A DNA stretch of 64,000 bases from Amycolatopsis albispora (lineage in GTDB: Bacteria; Actinomycetota; Actinomycetes; Mycobacteriales; Pseudonocardiaceae). The notes under the pieces are model-generated. The model ran no database searches and was not told the origin of the DNA. It saw nothing but the letters and a program-made list of their open reading frames with translations. The DNA is taken from the NCBI RefSeq assembly GCF_003312875.1, contig NZ_CP015163.1, positions 620,001-684,000 on the forward strand, read 5' to 3'. Positions 8,331 to 15,884 of the stretch are shown piece by piece. How positions within the stretch are numbered: position 1 is the stretch's first letter; each line of letters begins with the position of its first letter. Made by a program: the position numbers and the translations under genes.

Positions 8331-8481
8331 CCGGCGAAACTCGCTCGGCTGTACTGCAAATGTATTGCCGCTGAACCCCCTCGCGTCACGGTGCGGACGT
8401 CCGTCAACGAAGGCGAGGAATGGTGCTCATGCGAATTCACGAAACGTTCACCTTCCGTTCATTTGAAGGAGGGGAAACGCG

Positions 8482-10725
8482 GTGAAGAAATCAACCGTGG
8501 GGAAGGCCGCGCTCGTTTCGCTGTCCGGCGGTGTGCTGACCGTGGCGTTCGGCTTGCTGGGCGCGGAAAGCGCGGAGGCGGCACCCGCCCCGCCGCCGCC
8601 CAAGTCCGACGCGCAGAAGAAGGCCGACCGGGACCGGGCGGAGCAGGTGGAGGCCGCCGACCGGAACCGGGAGAAGGCCGAGAAGAAGGCCAAGGAGGAC
8701 AAGAAGAAGGCGGATCGCGACCGCAACGAGCAGGTCGAAGCCGCCGACATGGGCCGGGAGCGGGCCGAGAAGAAGGCGAAGGAGGACAAGAAGAAGGCTG
8801 ATCGCGACCGCAACGAGAAGGTCGAGGAAGCGGACCTCAAGGAGCAGCGGGGCGAGGGCAACGCCAAGGAAGCGAAGAAGAAGGCCGACCGGGACCGCAA
8901 CGAGCAGGTCGAAGCCGCTGACATGGAGCGGGAGGACGCGGAGAAGAAGGCGAAGGAGGACAAGAAGAAGGCGGATCGCGACCGCAACGAGAAAGTCGAG
9001 GCCGCCGACCTGAATCAGCAGAAGGCGGAGAAGAAGTCCGCGGAGGACAAGAAGAAAGCGGATCGTGCCCGCGCCGAGAAAACCGAATCCGACGACCTGA
9101 CCCGGGAGCGGGCGAAGAAGGAAAAGAAGAAGGCGGACCTCGCGGAGGCTGAGCGGGTCGAGGCCGCCGACATGGGCCGGGAGCGGGCCGAGAAGAAGGC
9201 CAAGGAAGAAAAGAAGAAGGCCGACCGCGACCAGGCGGAAAAAGTGGAAGCCGCGGACATGGAGCGGGAGGACGCGGAGGCCAAGGCCAAGGAGGACAAG
9301 AAGAAGGCCGATCTTGCCCAGGCCGAGCGGGTCGAAGCCGCCGACATGGGCCGGGAGCGGGCCGAGAAGAAAGCCAAGGAGGACAAGAAGAAAGCCGATC
9401 TCGCCCAGGCCGAGCGCGTCGAAACCGCCGACATGGAGCGGGAGGACGCGGAGGCCAAGGCCAAGGCCGACAAGAAGAAGGCCGACCTCGCCAAGGCGGA
9501 GCAGATCGAGGCCGCCGACATGGAACGCGAGGACGCCGAAAAGCAGGCCAAGGAAGCGAAGAAGCAGGCCGACCGGGCCCGCAACGAAGCGGTGGAGGCC
9601 GCCGACCTGGGCGCCCAGCGAGGTGAGGTCGACCTCGCCGCCGAAACCAAGAAGGCCGATCTGGCCCGGGCGGAGGCGGTCGAGGCCGCCGATCTCGGGT
9701 ACGAACGGGCCAAGGACGTCGCCGACGAGAAGAAGGCGCGGGCCGCGCGTGACCGGGGTGACGCCGTGGAGGCGGCTGACCTCGGGTATGAGCGGGCGAA
9801 GGACACGGCCACGGCCAAGAAACAGCAGGCCGTCCGGGATCGCGGCGAGCAGGTGGAGGCCGCCGACCTCGGTTACGAACGAGCCGAGGACAGCGCCAAG
9901 GCCGAGAAAAAGCAGGCCGTGCGTGACCGGGGCGAAGCGGTGGAAGCCGTCGATCTCGGGTATGAGCGGGCGAAGGACACCGCCAAGACCGAGAAAGAAC
10001 GGGCCGTGCGTGACCGGGGTGACGCCGTGGAGGCGGCCGACCTCGGGTATGAGCGAGCCGAGGACACCGCCGAGGCCGAGAAGAAGCAGGCCCAGCGGGA
10101 CCGCGGTGAGGCGGTGGAGGCGGCCGACCGCGAATTCGACCGGGCCGGTGGTTACTCCGTCGATCGCCTGCGCAAGGCCCTGCCCAACGGGTCGGCCGCC
10201 CCGCAGGCCGCGCCCGAGCGCAGCCCGGTACAACGGGCGATCGAGGACACCCACCACGTGGCCAGCGACGCGTCCCGGCGGGCGCTCGACGACCTCCAGC
10301 ACCCGATCAAGGCGGGCGTGCTCGGCGGTGGTGCGGCGGCGCTGGAGACACCCGGTGCGATCCTCGAACAGCGGGTGCTCCAGCAGCAGAAGAACGGCGG
10401 CATCGCCGATCCCGACCTGGTGCGCAGGGCGGACGAGTTCAAGCTGCTCGGCAAGGCGGGCGGTGTCGCCGGTGGGCTGGCCGGTGCGTACTACGACATC
10501 GCCGTGGAGAAGAAGGACCCGGCGAAGGCGACCGCCGCCAATCTGATCGGCACCATCGCGGGTGGTGCGGCCGGTGGCGCGATGGCCGGGGCGGTCGGCG
10601 GCCCGATCGGCATCGGGGCCGGATTTCTGTTCGGTGGTGCGGTGAGCGCCCTGTCCAGCGGCGCGGTCGAAGCGGCGTGGGACTACTTCGCCCCGCCGGA
10701 GGCCGTGGAACCGCCGGAGAAGTAA
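8482..10725 (+). CDS. Secreted giant charged helical-repeat protein with glycine-rich C-terminal segment
   Basis: 747 residues; GTG start at 8482 with a strong AAGGAGGGG upstream. Residues 1-~34 form a signal peptide (MKKSTVGKA..., hydrophobic core, AESAEAA-A cleavage). From codon 48 to about 553 there are 18 tandem repeats, 29 residues each except for one 25-residue unit (unit 6). The consensus is roughly ADRDRNEQVEAADMGRERAE followed by KKAKEDKKK: almost only Ala, Glu, Asp, Lys and Arg, with no Trp or Cys and very little aromatic content. The repeats predict a very long, highly charged alpha-helix or coiled coil. The last ~190 residues are different: PAPERSP-like linker, amphipathic helices, then a Gly/Ala zipper (IAGGAAGGAMAGAVGG...) that could insert in a membrane. 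I know no named family with this architecture. It stands alone, followed by a strong terminator. Confidence 0.85.
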   Translation: MKKSTVGKAALVSLSGGVLTVAFGLLGAESAEAAPAPPPPKSDAQKKADRDRAEQVEAADRNREKAEKKAKEDKKKADRDRNEQVEAADMGRERAEKKAKEDKKKADRDRNEKVEEADLKEQRGEGNAKEAKKKADRDRNEQVEAADMEREDAEKKAKEDKKKADRDRNEKVEAADLNQQKAEKKSAEDKKKADRARAEKTESDDLTRERAKKEKKKADLAEAERVEAADMGRERAEKKAKEEKKKADRDQAEKVEAADMEREDAEAKAKEDKKKADLAQAERVEAADMGRERAEKKAKEDKKKADLAQAERVETADMEREDAEAKAKADKKKADLAKAEQIEAADMEREDAEKQAKEAKKQADRARNEAVEAADLGAQRGEVDLAAETKKADLARAEAVEAADLGYERAKDVADEKKARAARDRGDAVEAADLGYERAKDTATAKKQQAVRDRGEQVEAADLGYERAEDSAKAEKKQAVRDRGEAVEAVDLGYERAKDTAKTEKERAVRDRGDAVEAADLGYERAEDTAEAEKKQAQRDRGEAVEAADREFDRAGGYSVDRLRKALPNGSAAPQAAPERSPVQRAIEDTHHVASDASRRALDDLQHPIKAGVLGGGAAALETPGAILEQRVLQQQKNGGIADPDLVRRADEFKLLGKAGGVAGGLAGAYYDIAVEKKDPAKATAANLIGTIAGGAAGGAMAGAVGGPIGIGAGFLFGGAVSALSSGAVEAAWDYFAPPEAVEPPEK
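8623..10140 (+). repeat. Eighteen in-frame 87-bp (29-codon) tandem repeats
   Basis: Repeat starts GCC/GCG at 8623, 8710 and 8797 are exactly 87 bp apart, and the periodicity continues to 10090, where the last, incomplete unit begins. Unit 6 (from about 9058) is 12 bp shorter. Units 1-11 share a Lys-rich end (KKAKEDKKK), while units 13-17 share a LGYERAKD motif and RDRGDAVEA, so two subfamilies of repeats expanded separately. This array invites copy-number variation between strains. Confidence 0.9.
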
Positions 10726-10732
10726 CGGAAAA

Positions 10733-10768
10733 GCGGCCCGCCACCGGTGAGTTCCGGTGGCGGGCCGC
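10733..10768 (+). terminator. Strong hairpin terminator after the repeat-protein gene
   Basis: A perfect 15-bp stem (GCGGCCCGCCACCGG and its complement) closes a 6-base TGAGTT loop, starting 8 bp after the stop codon at 10725 and following an A-rich GGAAAA. There is no long T tract, which is usual for actinomycete intrinsic terminators. Confidence 0.8.
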
Positions 10769-10839
10769 CCGGCCCGCGTGGTGGCCGGTTGAGGTCACGG
10801 GCCGGGGTTCGCTGTGCGTGGTCGTGTTGACTGCTCCTC

Positions 10840-11295
10840 ATGGACGGTGGTGGTCGCCGGCGGCTCGGCTGGGTGCTGGCCGCGCTGACAGCGGCGGTGG
10901 CGGTGGTGTCGACCGGCGTGGTGCTGCTGGTCAGCGCACCGGGTGAACCGGATGCCGGGGAATTCGCCGGAGACGTGGCCGAGGTGCTCACCCAGGGCGG
11001 CGACGAGCCGTTCCGGGCGGTGTTCTGCGAGTCGGCGGTGGAGCGCCGTGACGGGGTGGACGTGTTCGCGCTCGTCCGGCCGATCACGGTGACCGTGCAG
11101 ACCGTCGTGAACGAGAGCGACACGCATGCCCTCGCGGTGCTCGCCATCGACAAAGAGCGAGATCGGGTGTTCCTCTCGATGGACAAGCAGCAGCCCGGCT
11201 GGTGCGTCAGCGCGATCCACCTGTGTACCCCGGCGGCCGAGCCGTCGTTCGACCCGCCGCGCCTGCCGTGTGCCGGGTTGCTCGGCCGGGACTGA
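10840..11295 (+). CDS. Hypothetical membrane-anchored protein
   Basis: 151 residues. A basic start (MDGGGRRRLGW) is followed by a single transmembrane helix (~10-31) and a ~120-residue extracytoplasmic part with three Cys residues (in AVFCESAV, PGWCVSAI and HLCTPAA). The outer segment resembles the small DUF4878/NTF2-like lipoprotein-type domains in which a Cys-containing beta sheet follows one TM, but I cannot name it with confidence. Its 3' end overlaps the convergent MFS gene by 89 bp, so the C-terminal ~30 residues are less secure. No obvious operon partner. Confidence 0.6.
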   Translation: MDGGGRRRLGWVLAALTAAVAVVSTGVVLLVSAPGEPDAGEFAGDVAEVLTQGGDEPFRAVFCESAVERRDGVDVFALVRPITVTVQTVVNESDTHALAVLAIDKERDRVFLSMDKQQPGWCVSAIHLCTPAAEPSFDPPRLPCAGLLGRD

Positions 11296-12595
11296 TCATC
11301 GCGAGGGTGAGCGCCAGCACGACCGCGATCAGCGCGAGCGCCACGAACACCGACGCGTGTGTGCCGTAGCGGAAGAAGACGGTACCCAGCAAGGCGACGC
11401 CGACGGTCGCGCCGAGTTGCTGCACCGCGTTGAGCAGTCCGGACGCCGAGCCCGTCTCGTGCGCGGCCACCCCGGCCAGCGCGTTGCCGAAGAACGGCAC
11501 GGTGAACAAGCCCAGCCCGATCCCGGTGACGAGCAGCGGCACCACCGTGAGCGAAACCGCGATCCCGGCCAGGCCCGCCAGCACCAGAACGAGGCCCGCC
11601 CGCATCACCTTCGGCCCGAACCGTGGCACGAGCACCGAACCCGCCGCCCACGAACCGATCGCGAGCCCGGCCGACCACGGCAGCAGCGTCAGCGCGGCGC
11701 CCGTCGGCGTTTTCCCTTGGGAGAGCTGCAGGAACAACACGAGCACGAACAAGAGCCCGTTCATCACCGCGAAGAACAACAGCGAGCCGGCGAGGGAGGC
11801 GGGGAAAACCCTGCCCCGGAACAACCCTGGCTCGACCAGCGGATCGGTTCGCCCGCGCTGGTGGACGGCGAACGCGGCCAGCGTCACCAGACCGAGCGTG
11901 AAGCACAGCCACGTCCACCCGGTGCCGTTTCCTTCCACCAGCGGGAAAACCACCAGTCCGATCCCGGTCGACGCCAGCAGCGTGCCGCCGACGTCCAGCC
12001 GCGGCCGGGCGTGGGAGCGGTCCTCGCGGATCAGCGGTGCGGCGGCCAGCACGGCCAGGCCCAGCGGCACGTTGATCAAGAACACCGGGCGCCAGCCGAG
12101 CCCGAACAGGTCCGCGTCGGTGAGCAGGCCACCGGCGACCGGCCCGCACACCGACGACAACGCCATGACCGGGCCGATCGTGCCCAGCGCCTTGGCCACC
12201 TCGGTGCCGGTGAACATGGCGCGGATCAGGCCGAAGGTCTGCGGGATGAGCACGGCGGCGCTCGCGCCCTGCACAACCCGCGCGGCGAGCAGCACCGCGG
12301 CGGTCGGCGCGACCGCGCACACCGCGGAGCACACCACGAAGGAGAGCACTCCGGCGGTGAACACGCGCCTGCGGCCGAAAATGTCGCCGAGGCGGCCGCC
12401 GGTGATGAGCAGCAGCGCGAACGGGAGCGTGTAGCCGGCGGTCAGCCACTGCAGGGTGGCGTCGTCCACCGCGAGGTCGGCCTGGATCGCGGGGCCCGCC
12501 ACCGGCAGCACCGTGCCGTCGAGCAGGTTCATCGCCTCGGCGAGCAGCAGGGCGGCGAGCGCCGGCCACCGCCAGCGGTAGAGCTGGGTTGTCAT
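11207..12595 (-). CDS. MFS drug:H+ antiporter (DHA2/EmrB-QacA family)
   Basis: 462 residues with about 14 predicted transmembrane helices, the DHA2 number. Motif A appears as GGRLGDIFGRRRVF between helices 2 and 3, and motif C-like Gly-rich GPVAGGLLTD in helix 5. Members export drugs, dyes or secondary metabolites using the proton gradient. The start is ATG 12595; the gene diverges from the Lrp-type regulator at 12688 across a 92-bp gap that holds an inverted repeat, so regulation by that protein is likely. The 3' end overlaps the convergent hypothetical gene. It is unrelated to the cephamycin exporter candidate at 21618. Confidence 0.88.
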   Translation of the reverse strand: MTTQLYRWRWPALAALLLAEAMNLLDGTVLPVAGPAIQADLAVDDATLQWLTAGYTLPFALLLITGGRLGDIFGRRRVFTAGVLSFVVCSAVCAVAPTAAVLLAARVVQGASAAVLIPQTFGLIRAMFTGTEVAKALGTIGPVMALSSVCGPVAGGLLTDADLFGLGWRPVFLINVPLGLAVLAAAPLIREDRSHARPRLDVGGTLLASTGIGLVVFPLVEGNGTGWTWLCFTLGLVTLAAFAVHQRGRTDPLVEPGLFRGRVFPASLAGSLLFFAVMNGLLFVLVLFLQLSQGKTPTGAALTLLPWSAGLAIGSWAAGSVLVPRFGPKVMRAGLVLVLAGLAGIAVSLTVVPLLVTGIGLGLFTVPFFGNALAGVAAHETGSASGLLNAVQQLGATVGVALLGTVFFRYGTHASVFVALALIAVVLALTLAMISPGRATRHTAGAAGRTTARPPGYTGGSR

Positions 12596-12621
12596 GTCCG
12601 CGAAGCTAGGTACTGGTGACT

Positions 12622-12651
12622 GTCACAACGCCGTGTTGCGGCGGATGTGAC
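12622..12651. promoter_or_regulatory. Imperfect palindrome between MFS and Lrp/AsnC genes
   Basis: GTCACA-a-CGCCG ... CGGCG-ga-TGTGAC arms face each other around TGTTG in the short divergent intergenic region. Spacing and symmetry fit an operator for the adjacent regulator. Functional assignment is inference. Confidence 0.45.
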
Positions 12652-12687
12652 GGATAGTTCCATCGCGGCGGGTTTAGGATCGGGAAT

Positions 12688-13650
12688 ATGACGTTCGACG
12701 AGCTGGACCGCGCGGTGCTGCACGCCCTGCACGTCGACGGCCGCGCCCCGTTCAACCAGATCGCGGCGGTGCTCGGCACCTCCCAGCAGACCGTGGCCAG
12801 GAGATACCGCAGGCTGCGGTCGGATGGTGTGCTGCGGGTGGTCGGCATGACCGACGCCCGTCGCCTGGGTCAGGTGGAGTGGTTCCTGCGGCTGCACTGC
12901 ACCCCGGATTCGGCGCTGCCGGTGGCCAGGGCGCTGGCGCGGCGGGCGGACACCTCGTGGGTGCAGCTCACCTCGGGCGGCACCGAGATCTCCTGCGTCA
13001 TCCGCGCACCGGGCGGCAACGCGCCGGAAGCCTTGCTGTTGCAGCAACTCCCGAAGACACCTCGCGTGGTTTCGGTGTCCGCGCACTGCTTGCTGCGGTC
13101 GTTCGTCGGCGGTCCGGTCGGCTGGCACGGTCGCGCGGGCGTGCTCACCGGCGAGCAGATCGCCCGCCTGCGCCCGGACTTCGGGCCTGCGGTGTCCGAA
13201 GTGGACATAACTGGGGACGACCGGCTGCTGGCCGCGCTGCGGCGGGACGGCCGCGCCACCTTCGCCGAACTCGCCGCGGCGACCGGGTTGTCCGAGCCGA
13301 CCGTGCGCCGCCGGGTGAACCAGTTGCGGGCCAGCGGAATCCTCTACCTGGACATCGACCTGGACGCCGCCGTGCTGGGCTTCCACGCCCAGGCGATCCT
13401 GTGGTTGTCCGTGCGGCCGGCGCACCTGGTGGCGGCCGCGGAAGCGCTGGCGCGGCAACCGGAAGTCGCGCTCGCGGCGATCACCACCGGACCGGCGAAC
13501 CTGCTCGCGAAGGTGGTCTGCCGCGACGTCGACGCGCTCTACGCCTGCCTGACCGAGCGCGTCGGCACCATCGAGGCGATCGACCGCCTGGAGACGGCCC
13601 CGGTGATCCGCACCCTGAAGCGCGCGGCGACAGCGAAAATTTCGGGCTAG
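12688..13650 (+). CDS. Lrp/AsnC-family regulator with two HTH-RAM units
   Basis: 320 residues, twice the normal Lrp length. It contains two winged HTH domains: residues ~1-50 (FDELDRAVLHALHVDGRAPF, then ASQ-QTVARRYRRL) and ~178-225 (DDRLLAALRRDGRATFAELA, then SEPTVRRRVNQL). Each is followed by a ligand-binding alpha/beta RAM-like segment. Such tandem Lrp proteins are common in actinomycetes and usually control a divergent transporter in response to an amino acid or similar ligand. Start ATG 12688. The divergent neighbour is the DHA2 exporter, probably its target. Confidence 0.88.
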   Translation: MTFDELDRAVLHALHVDGRAPFNQIAAVLGTSQQTVARRYRRLRSDGVLRVVGMTDARRLGQVEWFLRLHCTPDSALPVARALARRADTSWVQLTSGGTEISCVIRAPGGNAPEALLLQQLPKTPRVVSVSAHCLLRSFVGGPVGWHGRAGVLTGEQIARLRPDFGPAVSEVDITGDDRLLAALRRDGRATFAELAAATGLSEPTVRRRVNQLRASGILYLDIDLDAAVLGFHAQAILWLSVRPAHLVAAAEALARQPEVALAAITTGPANLLAKVVCRDVDALYACLTERVGTIEAIDRLETAPVIRTLKRAATAKISG

Positions 13651-13700
13651 CCGACCAGGCCGTCGCCGGTACGGAGGTTCGACCACCGGGCGATGCTTGG

Positions 13701-13727
13701 TTGAAGTTTCACCGGGTGGGGTATAAG
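13701..13727 (+). promoter_or_regulatory. Candidate promoter of the LPMO gene
   Basis: TTGAAG at 13701-13706 and TATAAG at 13722-13727 resemble -35 and -10 elements, with a short 15-bp spacer; an overlapping TTGGTT at 13697 would give 19 bp. The AT-rich TATAAG stands out locally, and the CebR-type box begins 14 bp downstream, where a bound repressor would block initiation. Confidence 0.4.
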
Positions 13728-13740
13728 CTCGTGAACCGGC

Positions 13741-13754
13741 TGGGAGCGCTCCCA
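13741..13754. promoter_or_regulatory. CebR-type operator upstream of the LPMO gene
   Basis: TGGGAGCGCTCCCA is a perfect 14-bp palindrome and is identical to the established binding site of CebR, the cellobiose-responsive LacI-family repressor of cellulolytic genes in Streptomyces. It lies 47 bp before the LPMO start codon. Its position in front of a cellulose/chitin-active enzyme makes function very plausible; cebR itself is not in the window. Confidence 0.82.
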
Positions 13755-13800
13755 AATGGATCACCACCGGTTCACTCATTCCGAGAATGGAGGCCCATCC

Positions 13801-14457
13801 ATGCGTATGCGCAGCACCTCCAGGTCCACCCTCAGACGGCGCAGCCTGTTCGCGCTGGTCGGCGTGCTGGCGGCGATGATCGCCTGGGTGCCGACGGCTT
13901 CGGCGCACGGCACCATCGTCGGTCCGCCCACCCGCGCCTACCAGTGCTGGCAGAAGTGGGGCAGCCAGCACACCAATCCCGAGATGCAGCAGCAGGATCC
14001 CATGTGCTGGCAGGCTTTCCAGGCCAACGCCGACACCATGTGGAACTGGATGAGCGCGCTGCGGGACGGCCTCGGCGGCAACTTCCAGGGCGCGACGCCC
14101 GACGGGCAGCTGTGCAGCAACGCCCTCTCGCGCAACAACTCGCTGAACAACCCCGGCGCGTGGAAGACCACCAACGTCGGCAGCAACTTCACCATGCACC
14201 TGTACGACCAGGCCAGCCACGGTGCCGACTTCTTCCGGGTCTACGTCAGCAAGAACGGCTTCGACCCGAAGACGCAACGCCTCGGCTGGGGCGATCTCGA
14301 CTTCATCACGCAAACCGGCAGGTTCGCTCCGGCCAAGGACATCACGTTCAACGTCCAGACCTCCGGCTACACCGGACACCACGTCGTGTTCACCATCTGG
14401 CAGGCTTCCCACCTCGACCAGACCTACATGTGGTGCAGCGACGTCAACTTCGGCTAG
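13801..14457 (+). CDS. AA10 lytic polysaccharide monooxygenase (secreted)
   Basis: 218 residues. The signal peptide (1-35, with Arg-rich n-region and PTASA end) is cleaved just before His36, giving the mature HGTIVGPPTRAYQCW start that defines AA10 enzymes; His36 and His140 (QASHGADFFRVYVSK) form the copper histidine brace. There is one domain and no carbohydrate-binding module. The four-plus Cys pattern and the length resemble small cellulose/chitin-active actinobacterial LPMOs. It oxidatively cleaves crystalline polysaccharide outside the cell. ATG 13801 is preceded by GGAGG; an in-frame ATG at 13756 would add an unlikely polar leader. The CebR box suggests induction by cello-oligosaccharides, so cellulose is the favoured substrate. 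Confidence 0.93.
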   Translation: MRMRSTSRSTLRRRSLFALVGVLAAMIAWVPTASAHGTIVGPPTRAYQCWQKWGSQHTNPEMQQQDPMCWQAFQANADTMWNWMSALRDGLGGNFQGATPDGQLCSNALSRNNSLNNPGAWKTTNVGSNFTMHLYDQASHGADFFRVYVSKNGFDPKTQRLGWGDLDFITQTGRFAPAKDITFNVQTSGYTGHHVVFTIWQASHLDQTYMWCSDVNFG

Positions 14458-14475
14458 GGATCGTGCTGACGAACT

Positions 14476-14510
14476 TCCGGTCCGGTGCTGTCAAACGGCA
14501 CCGGACCGGA
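14476..14510. terminator. Hairpin terminator between LPMO and convergent hydrolase
   Basis: A perfect 13-bp stem TCCGGTCCGGTGC / complement with a 9-base loop sits 18 bp after the LPMO stop and 11 bp before the end of the convergent hydrolase gene, so it can serve both strands. Confidence 0.75.
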
Positions 14511-14521
14511 GGTGCGCGGGC

Positions 14522-15364
14522 CTAAGCGTCGCGTGCGAGTAGCTTTTGCAGCGCGGCGAGCACGGCGTCCGGCGCTTCCTCCATGACAAAGTGCCCGGTG
14601 CCGTCGAGCAGCGTGAGTTCGGCGCCCGGGATGCCCGCGGCGAGTTCCTCGGCGATGGACGTGCGCAGGTACGCGTCCTCGGTGCCCCAGATGACCGCGG
14701 CAGGGCACCGGATCGCGCTCAGGTCGTCGGCGAGGTCCCGCCGTTCGGGCACCCGGTAGTCGCCGAAGAAGTGCAGCACCCAGCGTGCACCGTCCGAAGT
14801 GGACATCCAACCCAGGTAGCTGTCGAGGGTCGCACGATCGATCACCCCGGCCCGCAGCACACCGCGCAGGCCGACGCGGTTGATCATCCCGACCGGCAGC
14901 AACCGGGCGAACACCCCGGCCAGCGGGCTCCGGCCGAGCAGGCCCACCAGCGAGAAGATCGCATACCACTGCGGCACAAAAGTCCGGTGCGCGCGGCTGT
15001 TGAGAATCGCCAGCCGCCGGACGCGGTCGGGGTGGCGCTGGGCGAAACCGAGGGCGAGGTGGCCGCCGTAATCGTGCCCGAACAGGTTGCAACTGCCGAT
15101 TTCGAGCGCGTCGAGCAGCATGCCGATGCGGTCCACCTCGGTGTGGTAGTCGAACCGCAGGTCCAGGCGGCGTTCCGAATCGCCCCAGCCGAGCAGGTCC
15201 GGCGCGACGACGCGGTGCCGTTCGGCGAGGCCCGCCAGCTGGTGGCGCCACGAAAGGTGGTTGGCGGGATAGCCGTGCAGCAGCACCACGGGCTCGGCGG
15301 CGGGATCACCGAGTTCGGTGACCGCGACCCGGGCCCCGTCGACGCTGACCGAGCGCGTGCTCAT
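14522..15364 (-). CDS. Alpha/beta hydrolase (epoxide hydrolase/haloalkane dehalogenase-like)
   Basis: 280 residues of the alpha/beta-hydrolase fold. The oxyanion motif is VVLLHGYPAN; the nucleophile elbow is LFGHDYGGHLAL with Asp as nucleophile (G-H-D-Y-G-G), as in epoxide hydrolases and dehalogenases rather than serine esterases; the cap follows, and the catalytic His is in DGTGHFVMEE. The ATG at 15364 overlaps the TGA of the SnoaL-like gene (ATGA), so the two are translationally coupled. Divergent tetR at 15885 is the probable regulator. Substrate unknown. Confidence 0.88.
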   Translation of the reverse strand: MSTRSVSVDGARVAVTELGDPAAEPVVLLHGYPANHLSWRHQLAGLAERHRVVAPDLLGWGDSERRLDLRFDYHTEVDRIGMLLDALEIGSCNLFGHDYGGHLALGFAQRHPDRVRRLAILNSRAHRTFVPQWYAIFSLVGLLGRSPLAGVFARLLPVGMINRVGLRGVLRAGVIDRATLDSYLGWMSTSDGARWVLHFFGDYRVPERRDLADDLSAIRCPAAVIWGTEDAYLRTSIAEELAAGIPGAELTLLDGTGHFVMEEAPDAVLAALQKLLARDA

Positions 15365-15777
15365 CGGCGGACCAGCCGGGTGCGGAGGTAGGGCAGCCAG
15401 GCGCGGGGTCGCCGTACCAGCACCGCGATGATCACCAGCGGGTCGAAGTACGCGGTCCGCTCGGCGATCAGCCCGTCTTCGAGCCGGAGCCGGTCGACCA
15501 GCGGCCATTCGATCGGGCCGCCGCCGAGCGTGCCGTGCAACCGCCCCCAGATCAGCACGTGGCCCGACCCGCTCGCCCAGCCCTGCACCTCGTACCGCAG
15601 ATCCGGGATCAGCGACATGGTCCTGGCCATGAACTCGCGTGCTTCCACCACCCCGCGGGTGTTGCGGTCGAGCGGGTGGATCAGGCGCACGTCCTCGCGG
15701 AACAGCGGCGTGAACGCGTCGGGGTCCATTTTGGTCCACGCTTCGGCGAACCGGTCGACGATGTCGGGCGCGGTCAC
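15361..15777 (-). CDS. SnoaL-like / nuclear transport factor 2 family protein
   Basis: 138 residues with the SnoaL pattern: DIVDRFAEAWTKMDPDAFTPLF at the N-terminus, EDVRLIHPL, then a beta-sheet region ending in AERTAYFDPL. I place the start at GTG 15777, which has GGAGGTGA at a proper distance; upstream in-frame ATGs at 15807 and 15834 would overlap the operator. First gene of a two-gene unit with the epoxide-hydrolase-like gene; both probably act on the same small molecule. Confidence 0.8.
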   Translation of the reverse strand: MTAPDIVDRFAEAWTKMDPDAFTPLFREDVRLIHPLDRNTRGVVEAREFMARTMSLIPDLRYEVQGWASGSGHVLIWGRLHGTLGGGPIEWPLVDRLRLEDGLIAERTAYFDPLVIIAVLVRRPRAWLPYLRTRLVRR

Positions 15778-15797
15778 CCGGCTCACCTCCGCAAGTC

Positions 15798-15812
15798 TTG
15801 CAATCATTACAA
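15798..15812. promoter_or_regulatory. TetR operator candidate
   Basis: TTGCAATCATTACAA is a 15-bp palindrome with one mismatch lying in the divergent region between the SnoaL/hydrolase pair and tetR. A half-site TTGCAA recurs at 15848-15853. It is AT-rich against a GC-rich background, as TetR-family sites often are. Confidence 0.55.
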
Positions 15813-15884
15813 CAAGTGGCGCCCAAGCTAGCACCGCCGGAGAGAACTTGCAACGGCTGCAGAAACCGGCCCTACGATGGCGGC

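Noticed and set aside
8491..10302. Leu/Gly-rich 603-codon frame opposite the repeat protein, looking like repeated membrane segments
   Set aside because: It is the reverse complement of the 87-bp repeats. The plus frame has a ribosome site, signal peptide and terminator; this one has none.
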